A stretch of DNA of 38,703 nt from contig NZ_KB849727.1 of NCBI RefSeq assembly GCF_000368865.1, forward strand, positions 944,904-983,606, given 5' to 3'. Under the pieces are notes generated by a model. The model made no database searches, was not told the origin of the DNA, and worked only from the letters and a program-made list of their open reading frames with translations. Shown piece by piece: positions 8,155-16,415 of this stretch. Source of the stretch: Acinetobacter bouvetii DSM 14964 = CIP 107468. GTDB lineage: Bacteria; Pseudomonadota; Gammaproteobacteria; Pseudomonadales; Moraxellaceae. The stretch's first letter is position 1. Every line of letters begins with the position of its first letter. The position numbers were made by a program, and so were the translations under genes.

Positions 8155-8661
8155 TTAATGCTTTGAAATCAATACATCTAAAACGGCTTGATAATGAATT
8201 GTTATGTCTTCTGCAAGGATGGCATAGGCATTATCAAATTGAACCATTGGCCAGCCTTCTTTCCAAAATGGGAAGATATTATGCAAATCATGCGTAACAA
8301 CAGCATCTTCACGCGTAATGGCCTGAAAGATTTGTGACAGTACTTGCGCTGTTTCCGCGCCGTCGATGGCCATATAATCAATTCCGCGCGCTTTTAAAAT
8401 GCGGATGCGGTCTTTCTTATAGCGGATTTTCTTGCTTTGGCCTTCGTTCAGCTGCAATGCCAAAGTCACCGCTTCTACAAATTTATCTTCGAAAGATTGA
8501 TTTAAAGCCACTAAAGCTTTTTTATGCGACTCCTGACGTCCAGCTTTACCGCCCTCACGGATAATGTTTTTCGCTTCTGTATTCAGCTCATCATTTTTCA
8601 TGGAGGTTAAAATATCTAAGATTTCAATATCACTTAAATTTTCAGGAGATTGCACAGCCAT
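8155..8661 (-). CDS. Conserved-looking protein of unknown function, 168 residues
   Basis: I do not recognise this protein. It looks soluble and mostly helical, with no signal peptide or membrane segment. It has a basic middle (KKIRYKKDRIRILKARG) and a hydrophobic C-terminal half including HNIFPFWKEGWPMVQFDNAY. The ATG at 8661 (MAVQSPENL) is preferred over the longer in-frame start at 8694, because GAAAGG lies 6 bases before it. Codon use resembles neighbouring core genes, so it is probably a real gene. It is divergent from the membrane-protein gene at 8831; the gap carries a 9-bp inverted repeat. Confidence 0.75.
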   Translation of the reverse strand: MAVQSPENLSDIEILDILTSMKNDELNTEAKNIIREGGKAGRQESHKKALVALNQSFEDKFVEAVTLALQLNEGQSKKIRYKKDRIRILKARGIDYMAIDGAETAQVLSQIFQAITREDAVVTHDLHNIFPFWKEGWPMVQFDNAYAILAEDITIHYQAVLDVLISKH

Positions 8662-8710
8662 AGCTTGCCTTTCAATACGGGTATAAAAACGCATTTTCTC
8701 ATACTTCTGG

Positions 8711-8760
8711 CGCTAAAAGTGGAATATCTCAATCTTTGGCCTGAATCAGCGCTTTTAGCG
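8711..8760. repeat. 9-bp inverted repeat in a divergent promoter region
   Basis: CGCTAAAAG (8711-8719) and CTTTTAGCG (8752-8760) are exact reverse complements 32 bases apart. The run of A follows on the plus strand, so the T-run would precede the stem on the minus strand. That excludes an ordinary terminator in either direction. It could be a pair of regulator half-sites or a leader hairpin. Confidence 0.6.
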
Positions 8761-8830
8761 AGAAAAAAACACACCATTAGACAAAAAATAAATTATATTG
8801 TTTAGCACGTTTTTCCACACTGCACTTTGC

Positions 8831-9565
8831 ATGATTAAAGATAAACAGGCCGCCCTCTTTCTCGAGCAGCTGAAATTGCTCCATCCTGCCGCATTCAAGC
8901 ACAATTATATTTTTTACGGCATGATGAAAACCAAAGGCATGCTGGATGAATTAAAAGAGCTTATCCCTTGGATTCTGGCAGCCATGATTTTCGTGTCGAT
9001 TAGCATGAGTCTAGGCGTCTATTTCCAATCCGCATGGCCACATTTAGGGAAGTTTCGCGCGGAAGGTTTAGCCGTTTTAGCAATTATGCTGTTTTTCATG
9101 CTCATTGCGCCGCTGATCATTAAGCAAATGAAGCACAGCTCAATCTCACTTTATAAGCAGCTGTGCAATACCCCCCTTAAACTGGCGGGCATTATTCTGC
9201 TGCAAGCCCTGAATATTGCCTATATTGAAAGCGGCTTTTTGCAGTCAGTGCTGTTCTTTTTTGCCATGAGTTTTGGCTTTGTGCGCTTTTATAAAGAAAA
9301 TCTATTCCGCGAACACAGTGACAATCTGCAATTCCATTATTTGCAGGAAACACGCCGTATCTGCTTTTGGTCTTATAAGCAAATTTTAAAGCTGAAGTTC
9401 CAGCTCCTTTTCTGCAAACGCAGCGCGGACCGGGCACAATTTTTGAAACAAAAATTAAAACAGCAGCAAGAATTGCATGCGCAAACCATGCGCTTTGAAA
9501 ACCAGCTGTGCAAAAGCTTCAAGCATACCAACTTAGATACTTATTTAGATGAGCTTATGAAGTAA
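8831..9565 (+). CDS. Membrane protein of unknown function with basic C-terminal tail
   Basis: Not recognised. Starting from ATG 8831 (MIKDKQAALFLEQL) it has 244 residues; a TTG at 8798 would add 11 more, and neither start has a good ribosome-binding site. Hydrophobic segments lie at about 45-66, 80-98, 115-130 and 134-150. After these comes a strongly basic, Gln/Lys-rich cytoplasmic-type tail (AQFLKQKLKQQQELHAQ), likely coiled coil. The N-terminal 40 residues look soluble. There is no signal peptide. The gene is transcribed away from the unknown gene at 8155-8661 and could share its regulatory region. No operon partner follows; the next gene is a tRNA. Confidence 0.7.
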   Translation: MIKDKQAALFLEQLKLLHPAAFKHNYIFYGMMKTKGMLDELKELIPWILAAMIFVSISMSLGVYFQSAWPHLGKFRAEGLAVLAIMLFFMLIAPLIIKQMKHSSISLYKQLCNTPLKLAGIILLQALNIAYIESGFLQSVLFFFAMSFGFVRFYKENLFREHSDNLQFHYLQETRRICFWSYKQILKLKFQLLFCKRSADRAQFLKQKLKQQQELHAQTMRFENQLCKSFKHTNLDTYLDELMK

Positions 9566-9789
9566 CAGGCCAATTTAAATGCCTGGCCGGAAGCTCTGCT
9601 GAGAACCGAAGCTTGAATTGCTGAAATTGATTATGCCTGTTTTCTTGGACTCTTAGACGAACTGCTATAAGCGCTTACTGCGCCACTCATTTCACAGCGC
9701 ATTATTTTAATTTTCCCATATGTATTCCAGCATTTTTAAATATAAATGGATGTTTTGGCTGTAATTAAATCAAATGTTCGGATTTATGC

Positions 9790-9818
9790 TTGCCAAGCAC
9801 AAGTTCGTCCACTATTAT
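9790..9818 (+). promoter_or_regulatory. Sigma-70 promoter of tRNA-Leu
   Basis: TTGCCA (9790-9795) and TATTAT (9813-9818) are separated by exactly 17 bases and end 9 bases before the mature tRNA. Confidence 0.75.
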
Positions 9819-9827
9819 TGCGCACAT

Positions 9828-9913
9828 GCCCGAGTGGTGAAATCGGTAGACACAGGGGATTTAAAATCCCCCGCCCACAAAGCGTGCCAGTTCGAGTCTG
9901 GCCTCGGGCACCA
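9828..9913 (+). tRNA. tRNA-Leu (anticodon TAA)
   Basis: The acceptor stem GCCCGAG pairs with CTCGGGC. The anticodon loop TTTAAAA (anticodon TAA, reading UUA/UUG) sits on a GGGGA/TCCCC-type stem. A long variable arm typical of class II tRNAs follows, then a TTCGAGT T-loop. Discriminator A and an encoded CCA end at 9913. Confidence 0.97.
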
Positions 9914-9969
9914 TTTTAGATTTTGTTAAAATGGTGCAATAAAATACCCAGCAGTTTGCTGGTTTTTTT
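9911..9969 (+). terminator. tRNA-Leu trailer: CCA-sequestering hairpin plus terminator
   Basis: Two stems follow the tRNA. CCATTTTA (9911-9918) pairs perfectly with TAAAATGG (9927-9934), so the encoded CCA is the foot of the first hairpin. CCAGCA/TGCTGG (9948-9962) with seven T is a classical terminator. Confidence 0.8.
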
Positions 9970-10003
9970 ATGCCTGAAACTCAATAAATGAAAGAAGAAT
10001 AAA

Positions 10004-10378
10004 ATGAAGATCATTCAATATCTCGCCATCAGCCTGTTTCTGTGCTTATCACATCATGCTTCTGCAAACGACAGCACATCGTCACCGGCTGATCAAGAAC
10101 GATTCTATGATCTCTTTCCCGGCACGCTGCTGGAGAAAAATAATCAGCTCTATCTCCACAGCTGCCAAACCATAGATGCTGAATTTAAGCTCAAATTTAA
10201 CCATCCGGCCGATGAACAGCACATTAGAAAACTCATGCAAAAATATAATAAGTTTTGGCTTTATTTAACGGCAGATGCAGACATGAAAGATGATGAATAT
10301 TTGATGACTGTAGATGGAATCGCGGAAGAGCATCTCAATAAAACCTGTCATCTTACTGAGTTGCTGGATGAACTGTGA
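10004..10378 (+). CDS. Small exported protein of unknown function
   Basis: A 124-residue protein with a clear Sec signal peptide (MKIIQYLAISLFLCLSHHASA, cleavage near residue 21), so probably periplasmic, about 100 residues mature. Two cysteines remain after cleavage (LHSCQTID and NKTCHLTE), which could form a disulfide. The mature part is acidic and polar, without a lipobox or membrane segment. I recognise no family. The A/G-rich AAAGAAGAA, 4 bases before the ATG, is a plausible ribosome-binding site. It stands alone between tRNA-Leu and a convergent DUF5713 gene. Confidence 0.75.
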   Translation: MKIIQYLAISLFLCLSHHASANDSTSSPADQERFYDLFPGTLLEKNNQLYLHSCQTIDAEFKLKFNHPADEQHIRKLMQKYNKFWLYLTADADMKDDEYLMTVDGIAEEHLNKTCHLTELLDEL

Positions 10379-10416
10379 ATACTGAATAAAAAAGCCATGA
10401 TTGAAATATCAAAAAA

Positions 10417-10442
10417 ATAGAGAGCGCTTTACCACTCTCTAT
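10417..10442 (-). terminator. Terminator overlapping the end of the DUF5713 gene
   Basis: On the minus strand ATAGAGAG pairs with CTCTCTAT and is followed by a T-run. The TAA stop (10429-10431) lies in the loop. Confidence 0.8.
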
Positions 10443-10743
10443 TGGCAACCAGCTCTTCCATTTCAATATCCATATAGCCTTCTGCTTGAGCAGCCATCAT
10501 CATGGCTTCGGCAATATAGTCCGCAGCGGTATCATCCAAAGAAGAATCCAGATCTTCAAACTGCGGCTTCATCGCATTAATTGAAATGACCGCTTCATGT
10601 GCAAAATGATAAATGTCATGTTCCGTCAACTCTGGTTTAGACAGTTTTTTGGCAAACTGTTCAACGCATTGCTTTACTTCTGCAACCAGAATATCTGGGT
10701 AATAATCATCATCAAACATTGGGAGAAGTAAATCTGCAAACAT
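10429..10743 (-). CDS. DUF5713 family protein
   Basis: A 104-residue acidic cytoplasmic protein. From memory it fits DUF5713: an N-terminal segment like LLLPMFDDDYYPDIL, a central LTEHDIYHFAHEAV, then AADYIAEAMMMAAQAEGY, and the diagnostic ending MEELVANREW (family members end EELIATREW). The family has no assigned function. The start at 10743 gives the expected length, although the ribosome-binding site is weak. It lies downstream of folP on the same strand with a 109-bp gap; no functional link is implied. Confidence 0.85.
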   Translation of the reverse strand: MFADLLLPMFDDDYYPDILVAEVKQCVEQFAKKLSKPELTEHDIYHFAHEAVISINAMKPQFEDLDSSLDDTAADYIAEAMMMAAQAEGYMDIEMEELVANREW

Positions 10744-10852
10744 ACAGGCACTCTGAGCACACTAAAACTAAGCGTGCTTATATAACATACCTATACAGAA
10801 TTACCAAATAAAACACATAAAACATTTTCCTGCACTCAGCGCCTGCCGCCTT

Positions 10853-11707
10853 CTAGCTAGCTGACTGCATGGCCTGCCACATCATTACCGCATCAGACAT
10901 CGCTTTCACATCGTGGGCCCGCACCATGCATGCTCCCTGCTGGATACTGAACATATGCGCTGCAACAGAGCCGACAGCGCGGTTTTGCGCATCGGCCCCC
11001 TTCAGGGCCTCACCGATAAAGCGCTTGCGCGATAAAGCAGATAAGACCGGGTAGCCCAGTACATGCAGTTTATAAAACTCATTCAGCAGCTTTAAATTTT
11101 GCGATGCATTTTTGGCAAAGCCAAACCCTGGATCAATGATAATATTTTCAGACCGAACCCCTGCAGCCAAGGCATCGTCAACGCGCTGCTTGATCTCAGC
11201 AATGACATCCAATGTAACATCATCATACTGATCCAGATGATTCATGGTGGTCGGCTCACCGCGCATATGCATAATAATGACAGGAATATTCAGCAGCGCA
11301 GCTGTTTCTAAAGCCTGCGGGCGCGTCAGCGCGCGCACATCATTCCAAATATGCGCACCGGCCTTGACTGCAGCCTGAATCACTGCCGGCTGTGATGTAT
11401 CGATAGAAATGACCACATTCAGTTTTGCCAGCTCTTCCACCACAGGCACTACACGGCAAATTTCCTCTTCAACTGTCACCGGTGAAGCGCCTGGGCGGGT
11501 AGATTCACCGCCAACATCAATAACAGTTGCGCCATCGGCAATCATCTGTTTTGCATGCGCCACCGCCTGCGCTTTGCCGTTATGCTTCCCGCCATCACTG
11601 AATGAGTCTGGCGTAACATTTAAAATCCCCATGACATGCGGCACAGATAAATCCAATTCTAAATGGCCGCACTTTAAGATTTTATTGGGCAAAGGCATCA
11701 GCTGCAT
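10853..11707 (-). CDS. folP: Dihydropteroate synthase
   Basis: Condenses p-aminobenzoate with dihydropterin pyrophosphate in folate synthesis; it is the target of sulfonamides. Family signatures are MGILNVTPDSFSDGG, VIDVGGESTRPGA, IDPGFGFAKN and LSALSRKRFIG. At 284 residues from the ATG at 11707 it matches the usual 270-285. That start is chosen because GAGGAG lies about 7 bases before it; a longer frame reaching 11812 would add 35 residues foreign to the family. No known resistance change was assessed. The gene lies downstream of ftsH, as in many gammaproteobacteria, but a strong terminator separates them and glmM does not follow, so folP probably has its own promoter in the 204-bp gap. Confidence 0.95.
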   Translation of the reverse strand: MQLMPLPNKILKCGHLELDLSVPHVMGILNVTPDSFSDGGKHNGKAQAVAHAKQMIADGATVIDVGGESTRPGASPVTVEEEICRVVPVVEELAKLNVVISIDTSQPAVIQAAVKAGAHIWNDVRALTRPQALETAALLNIPVIIMHMRGEPTTMNHLDQYDDVTLDVIAEIKQRVDDALAAGVRSENIIIDPGFGFAKNASQNLKLLNEFYKLHVLGYPVLSALSRKRFIGEALKGADAQNRAVGSVAAHMFSIQQGACMVRAHDVKAMSDAVMMWQAMQSAS

Positions 11708-11858
11708 TGATATACTCCTCGTATTTTGTGGGCATTTTAGCAATTTTAATTCTGACCGGGCTGAAATCTTTTCAAGAACATATGCACTGCCGCCAAAGGG
11801 CTGCAAATACATGTCCCACGGTGCTGCACTTACCCTATTCAGCTGTTATTTCAGCAAT

Positions 11859-11888
11859 AAAAAAGCCCCAATTGCTTGGGGCTTTTTT
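11859..11888 (-). terminator. Strong terminator between ftsH and folP
   Basis: A perfect 13-bp stem, AAAAAAGCCCCAA / TTGGGGCTTTTTT, with a 4-base loop and flanking A/T runs lies about 20 bases after the ftsH stop. Confidence 0.92.
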
Positions 11889-11910
11889 ATATCTCTTTTA
11901 CAGTCTTGAA

Positions 11911-13800
11911 TCAGCTTGCCGGCAAAGGCGGCGGCGTTGCTGGGCCATCAGTCGGCACAACATCAATCACTGGATTATCAGCCACGTACACTTTTGGCGG
12001 CTGCGGTTCACGGCCTTCCATAATATCGCGGATTTGCTCACGGTCAATGGTTTCCCACTCAAGCAAAGCTTTCACCATGGCATGCGCGATATCTTTGTTA
12101 TTTTCCAAAATATCACGCGCGACACGGTACTGTTCATCAATAATGCGGCGCACCTCAGCATCAACTTGCTGCTGTGTCGCTTCCGAAATCGTACGGGTGC
12201 CAATGCTGCCCATGAACGACTGCTGTGTGTCTTCTTCGTAAACCATTACGCCCAGCTTTTCAGACATGCCGTATTTCGTTACCATTGCGCGCGCCATTTT
12301 CGTTGCACGTTCAAAGTCATTCGAAGCGCCAGTCGACATTTGATTAATGAAGACTTCCTCTGCAATACGGCCGCCAAACAAAATTGAAAGTTCGTTCAGC
12401 ATTTTGTCTTTGTAATGACTGGTTTGGTCATGTTCCGGAAGCTGCCATGTCACACCCAAAGCCCAGCCGCGCGGCATAATCGTCACTTTATGGACAGGAT
12501 CTGTACCCGGCAAAATCTCTGCAACAATTGCATGGCCGGCTTCATGATAGGCCGTCGCACGGCGCTCTTCTTCACGAAGCACCATTGATTTGCGTTCAGG
12601 CCCCATGTACAGCTTGTCTTTCGCATCTTCAAAGTCATGCATATCCACCGTATTTTTATTGCGGCGGGCAGCAAACAGCGCTGCTTCATTCACAAGGTTT
12701 GCCAGCTGCGCACCAGAGAATCCCGGTGTACCGCGTGCAAGCACTTTCACATCAACACCGGTGATAGACGGCAATTTCTTCAAATGAACATTTAAGATCT
12801 GCTCGCGGCCTTTAATATCCGGCAAGCCCACCATCACTTGGCGGTCAAAACGGCCAGGACGAAGCAGGGCTTTATCCAGTACATCTGCACGGTTTGTCGC
12901 AGCGATGACAATAATGCCTTCATTGCCTTCAAAGCCATCCATTTCCACCAGCATCTGGTTCAGGGTCTGTTCACGCTCGTCATGCCCGCCGCCTGTACCT
13001 GAACCGCGGTGACGGCCCACAGCATCAATTTCATCAATGAAAATAATACATGGCGCATGGCGTTTCGCCTGTTCGAACATATCACGGACACGTGATGCGC
13101 CGACACCGACAAACATTTCCACAAAGTCAGAACCGGAAATACTGAAGAATGGCACTTTCGCTTCGCCGGCAATCGCTTTTGCAAGCAATGTCTTACCCGT
13201 ACCTGGAGGGCCAACCATCAATACGCCTTTAGGAATTGTTGCGCCCAAACGCTTGAATTTTGCAGGGTCTTTTAAGAAATCAACGATTTCTACAACTTCT
13301 TGCTTCGCTTCATCACAGCCGGCAACATCTGTAAAAGTGACCTTAATTTGATCTTCAGACAGCATTTTCGCTTTAGACTTGCCGAAGCTCATTGGGCCAT
13401 TCTTACCGCCTGCACCGCCGCCCATGTTGCGCATAAAGAACATGAACAGCAAAATGATTAGAAGCACAGGGAAGCTGGCAATGAGAAGCTGCATTAACAA
13501 TCCTTGACGCTGAGGCGCTGTGCCTTCAACAACAACGTTGTTTTTAATCAGGTTCGGCATCAGTTCCGGATCTTGAACCGCTGGACGAATACTTTCAAAT
13601 TCAGAACCGTTCGACTTTTCGCCGCGGATTCTTTCGCCATCAATTGTGACTTGTTTAATTTGACCAGCATTCACCGCTGCCACGAACTCTGAATAGTTCA
13701 TTGCTGTCGGCTGACTCCGGTCACTGACGTTGCTGAAAATGAGCACCAGCACACCCAGTATAATGAGCCACAATACGGCATTCTTAAAAAGATCGCTCAA
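11911..13800 (-). CDS. ftsH: ATP-dependent zinc metalloprotease FtsH
   Basis: Membrane-anchored AAA+ protease that degrades misfolded membrane proteins and regulators such as LpxC and sigma-32 in relatives. Two membrane helices (about 7-24 and 105-123) flank a periplasmic domain. Then come Walker A GPPGTGKT near residue 200, Walker [12 protein letters not shown], the second region of homology ([20 protein letters not shown]), and the zinc site HEAGH near residue 420. At 629 residues it has the normal length. The C-terminus is proline-rich ([11 protein letters not shown]), as is common in this family's variable tail. It follows rlmE by 136 bases, the classical order. Confidence 0.98.
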   Translation of the reverse strand: MSDLFKNAVLWLIILGVLVLIFSNVSDRSQPTAMNYSEFVAAVNAGQIKQVTIDGERIRGEKSNGSEFESIRPAVQDPELMPNLIKNNVVVEGTAPQRQGLLMQLLIASFPVLLIILLFMFFMRNMGGGAGGKNGPMSFGKSKAKMLSEDQIKVTFTDVAGCDEAKQEVVEIVDFLKDPAKFKRLGATIPKGVLMVGPPGTGKTLLAKAIAGEAKVPFFSISGSDFVEMFVGVGASRVRDMFEQAKRHAPCIIFIDEIDAVGRHRGSGTGGGHDEREQTLNQMLVEMDGFEGNEGIIVIAATNRADVLDKALLRPGRFDRQVMVGLPDIKGREQILNVHLKKLPSITGVDVKVLARGTPGFSGAQLANLVNEAALFAARRNKNTVDMHDFEDAKDKLYMGPERKSMVLREEERRATAYHEAGHAIVAEILPGTDPVHKVTIMPRGWALGVTWQLPEHDQTSHYKDKMLNELSILFGGRIAEEVFINQMSTGASNDFERATKMARAMVTKYGMSEKLGVMVYEEDTQQSFMGSIGTRTISEATQQQVDAEVRRIIDEQYRVARDILENNKDIAHAMVKALLEWETIDREQIRDIMEGREPQPPKVYVADNPVIDVVPTDGPATPPPLPAS

Positions 13801-13936
13801 AGCTTTATTCCCATATCAATCTAATTCGATCATGCCCAACCAAGGGGTTGACCCTAATATTTACGCTGCAGACCAGCTTTGCAATAAGTTAAAAAGGTAC
13901 AAAATGCACAATTTTTAACGTATTGGCAAGCAGACT

Positions 13937-14587
13937 TTACTTGAAACCCTTCTTACGCCCTTGCCCAATCAGAAATACTTCTTTAGATCGGGCACGCGAC
14001 GCCGCCGGTTTTGCTGTCTTCAATACATCAAAATTATCAACGACCTGCTTGCGGAACTCATCAAAACCGGTTCCTTGGAAAACTTTTACGACAAATTGGC
14101 CTTTGGGGCCAAGCACTTTGGTCGCAAAATCCAGTGCAAGCTCGCACAAATAAATTTGGCGCGGTTGATCTACAGCCTTATTACCTGATGTATTGGGGGC
14201 CATATCAGAAATTACAACGTCTACCGTGCGTCCATTTAAAATATTTAACAATTTTTCGAACACTTCTTCTTCCCTGAAGTCGCCTTGCAGGAAAGTCACA
14301 TCTGGCAGCGCATCCATTTCCAGAATATCTGATGCAATCACCAAGCCCTTATCGCCAACCAGCTTGCCGGCAATCTGCGACCAGCTTCCAGGCGCAGCGC
14401 CCAAATCCACTACAGTCATGCCCGGTTTAATCAGTTTATATTTTTCTTGAATTTCAAGAAGCTTGTAAGCGGCACGCGCGCGATAACCTTCCTTTTGCGC
14501 CTTTTTAACAAAAGGATCATCTAAATGTTCCCGCATCCAGTCGCGGCTGCTCTTGGATAATTTTTGGTTGGTAATGCGCGTCGCCAT
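13937..14587 (-). CDS. rlmE: 23S rRNA (uridine-2552) 2'-O-methyltransferase
   Basis: Methylates U2552 in the A-loop of 23S rRNA, a late step in 50S assembly; also called RrmJ/FtsJ. The SAM-binding motif [13 protein letters not shown] is present. The K-D-K-E catalytic tetrad is visible as K42 (AAYKLLEI), D in VISDMAPN, K in FVVKVFQG and E in SKEVFLIG. It has 216 residues, close to the E. coli length of 209. It ends GQGRKKGFK. It precedes ftsH on the same strand and is divergent from yhbY with a 194-bp gap, an arrangement conserved among gammaproteobacteria. Confidence 0.97.
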   Translation of the reverse strand: MATRITNQKLSKSSRDWMREHLDDPFVKKAQKEGYRARAAYKLLEIQEKYKLIKPGMTVVDLGAAPGSWSQIAGKLVGDKGLVIASDILEMDALPDVTFLQGDFREEEVFEKLLNILNGRTVDVVISDMAPNTSGNKAVDQPRQIYLCELALDFATKVLGPKGQFVVKVFQGTGFDEFRKQVVDNFDVLKTAKPAASRARSKEVFLIGQGRKKGFK

Positions 14588-14781
14588 AACTCTCTAAATA
14601 AAATAAACTTCTAATCCTTGATTGTACGTGAAAAACACCGTATTTGCAGTATACATGTGTATCTAAATCGAGGTTTCATGCCAGTTTTTTTCAATAATTT
14701 GCATCGATATTTTCAGAGAATTTAAAGCGTTTAACCTTTGCATTTGCTATACTAAGCCGTTTTTAAAATCAGGTTACATTT

Positions 14782-15105
14782 ATGGCGGCTTTATCTATTC
14801 AAGAACGCAAGCGTTTGCGTCAAATCGGACATGCGCTTAACCCAGTTGTGATGGTGGGCGACAAAGGCTTAACTGAAAATGTAATTGAAGAATTGGCTCG
14901 CGCATTAAACGATCACGAGCTTATTAAAGTAAAAGTAGTTGCTGAAGACCGCGAAGCGCGCGCTGCATTAACTGCTGAAATTGCTGCAGCGTCTGGTGCA
15001 GAAATTGTTCAGACTATTGGTAAAATTGTATTACTGTACAAAAAAGCAGCCAAACAGAATGCAAAATTATCCAATCTTGTTCGTCATGCTCATTTATCTA
15101 ACTAA
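14782..15105 (+). CDS. yhbY: YhbY-type CRM-domain RNA-binding protein
   Basis: A 107-residue protein consisting of a single CRM domain, which binds RNA and associates with pre-50S ribosomal particles in E. coli. The opening LSIQERKRLRQIGHALNPVV, the conserved loop VMVGDKGLTENVIEEL, and the later ELIKVKVV and IVQTIGKIVLLYKK are all family features. A likely -10, TATACT, lies about 30 bases before the start. The GXXG-like loop appears as GDKG. Opposite rlmE and close to a DOMON-like gene (8 bp), which it probably shares a transcript with. Confidence 0.94.
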   Translation: MAALSIQERKRLRQIGHALNPVVMVGDKGLTENVIEELARALNDHELIKVKVVAEDREARAALTAEIAAASGAEIVQTIGKIVLLYKKAAKQNAKLSNLVRHAHLSN

Positions 15106-15113
15106 CTGATAAA

Positions 15114-15653
15114 ATGGCCAGTTATGATCTAAGTGCATTTGACCGCCGTTTTGAAGCAATTTCACTCGTTGGCGCAATTGAGCAGCAAAGCCCATTTACA
15201 TTAAATGTGGGCTTCTGGCTGCGTGACCCAAATCAGTTTGTGCAATGGCCTCAGCCTACTGCATCTCACCCGCGTCAAGATTTTCTGTGGGAACAGACCT
15301 GTTTTGAAATTTTCATTGGCGTGCACAATGAAGATTTTTACCGTGAAATCAACCTCTCCCCTTCTCAGGCATGGCAGGCTTATCAGTTTGAAGAATACCG
15401 CTATCCTGAAGATATGCCGCCGAAAGCAGCTTATGATATTGAACTGAATCAGCTGAAACGCACTCATTATGGGATGAATGTCAGCATCGACCTCACCGAA
15501 TTCATGTTGCTGCATAAACTGAAGTGGTCAGATATCTACATTGGCTTAAGCGCCGTGTTAAAAACGACTCAGGGCGATCACTTCTATGCCATGCAGCATA
15601 GCAGTCCAAATGCAGATTTTCATAACAAGCGTGACTGGCTGCATCAGTTCTAA
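15114..15653 (+). CDS. DOMON-like domain protein
   Basis: A 179-residue protein resembling the stand-alone 'DOMON-like' proteins related to type 9 carbohydrate-binding modules. The typical core WEQTCFEIFIGVHNEDFYRE is followed by INLSPSQAWQAYQFEEYR. The fold binds sugars or heme in other proteins, but the role of this bacterial branch is unknown. There is no signal peptide, so it is probably cytoplasmic. It starts 8 bases after the yhbY stop with a weak ribosome-binding site, suggesting translational coupling in one operon. A strong terminator follows. Confidence 0.78.
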   Translation: MASYDLSAFDRRFEAISLVGAIEQQSPFTLNVGFWLRDPNQFVQWPQPTASHPRQDFLWEQTCFEIFIGVHNEDFYREINLSPSQAWQAYQFEEYRYPEDMPPKAAYDIELNQLKRTHYGMNVSIDLTEFMLLHKLKWSDIYIGLSAVLKTTQGDHFYAMQHSSPNADFHNKRDWLHQF

Positions 15654-15670
15654 ACTGGATGCAGGCTGTA

Positions 15671-15702
15671 AAAAAGCAAAAGGCGATCCTTTTGCTTTTT
15701 TT
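15671..15702 (+). terminator. Terminator of the yhbY operon
   Basis: AAAAAGCAAAAGG / CCTTTTGCTTTTT forms a perfect 13-bp stem with a 4-base loop, followed by more T. Confidence 0.9.
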
Positions 15703-15860
15703 ATGCCCGACGTTCTATAACTTCAGTCAATTTATTGGATTGAATTACTGTATTTCTATCACAATTTTTCGCACCATTCTTGCGCTTTGTAGCTATCGCG
15801 ATATAACCCAAACCACATTAACCATGCAAACAGCTCAATTTATTGAATTATTAATAGCAA

Positions 15861-15896
15861 AAAAAGAGCAATACATCACCGTATTGCTCTCTTTTT
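15861..15896 (-). terminator. Terminator of the phasin-like gene
   Basis: GAGCAATAC / GTATTGCTC with a 6-base loop is followed by a T-run on the minus strand. The plus strand also has a T-run, so it could act in both directions. The stretch 15703-15860 holds nothing recognisable. Confidence 0.88.
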
Positions 15897-15935
15897 ATTG
15901 CGGAAAAAGCTGAAATTAAATTCAGTTTTTTAAAT

Positions 15936-16415
15936 TTAAGCGCCAGCCTCTGATTTATCAGCTTCCGGCTTAGTGCTTGAAACTTTTTTCCATGCATCTA
16001 AGGTATGCTCTTTTGAACGCTTATAAGTTTCTGTCAACTGATCTTTATGTTTCAAAGAAATTTGACTCACGTCCTCTTTCAGCTCTTTACTTAACTTAGA
16101 AATATCTTCAATCACAGCGTTGAACTCAGTTTTCACAAAGTCCTTTAATTCTGTTAAATCTTTTTGTGACGAACCCAAATGCAATTTCAGCTGTTCAATT
16201 TTTTGCAGAACATCTTGTTTAAGCTGACGCAGCTGATCCTGCACACTCGCATTCAGCTGTTTTGCTTCCGCCTGAATGATTTCTTTGCTTTCAGCAACGG
16301 CCTCTACAACTTGACCAGTTGCATCTTTCGCTGCCTGTTCCAGCTGCTCTGCACCATCTGCAGCAATGGTTTTAAGCGTTTTTGCAGTTTCATTTTGTTT
16401 TTGTGATGCCGCCAT
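15936..16415 (-). CDS. Phasin-like coiled-coil protein
   Basis: A 159-residue, almost entirely helical protein, rich in Ala, Lys, Glu and Gln, without signal peptide or membrane helix. The heptad-like pattern runs through residues about 15-140 (AEQLEQAAKDATGQVVEAVA, then DQLRQLKQDVLQKIEQLKLH). Such amphipathic proteins include phasins, which coat polyhydroxyalkanoate granules, and apolipoprotein-like or stress proteins. No PHA synthesis gene is present nearby, so the label describes sequence style, not proven function. AGGT lies 10 bases before the ATG. The gene is divergent from carA. Confidence 0.6.
   Translation of the reverse strand: MAASQKQNETAKTLKTIAADGAEQLEQAAKDATGQVVEAVAESKEIIQAEAKQLNASVQDQLRQLKQDVLQKIEQLKLHLGSSQKDLTELKDFVKTEFNAVIEDISKLSKELKEDVSQISLKHKDQLTETYKRSKEHTLDAWKKVSSTKPEADKSEAGA

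Noticed and set aside
8798..8830. TTG start for the membrane protein
   Set aside because: No ribosome-binding site and no support over the ATG at 8831; kept only as an alternative.
11707..12387. 226-residue plus-strand ORF across the folP-ftsH region
   Set aside because: It runs antisense through the start of folP, a terminator and the end of ftsH, all better supported.
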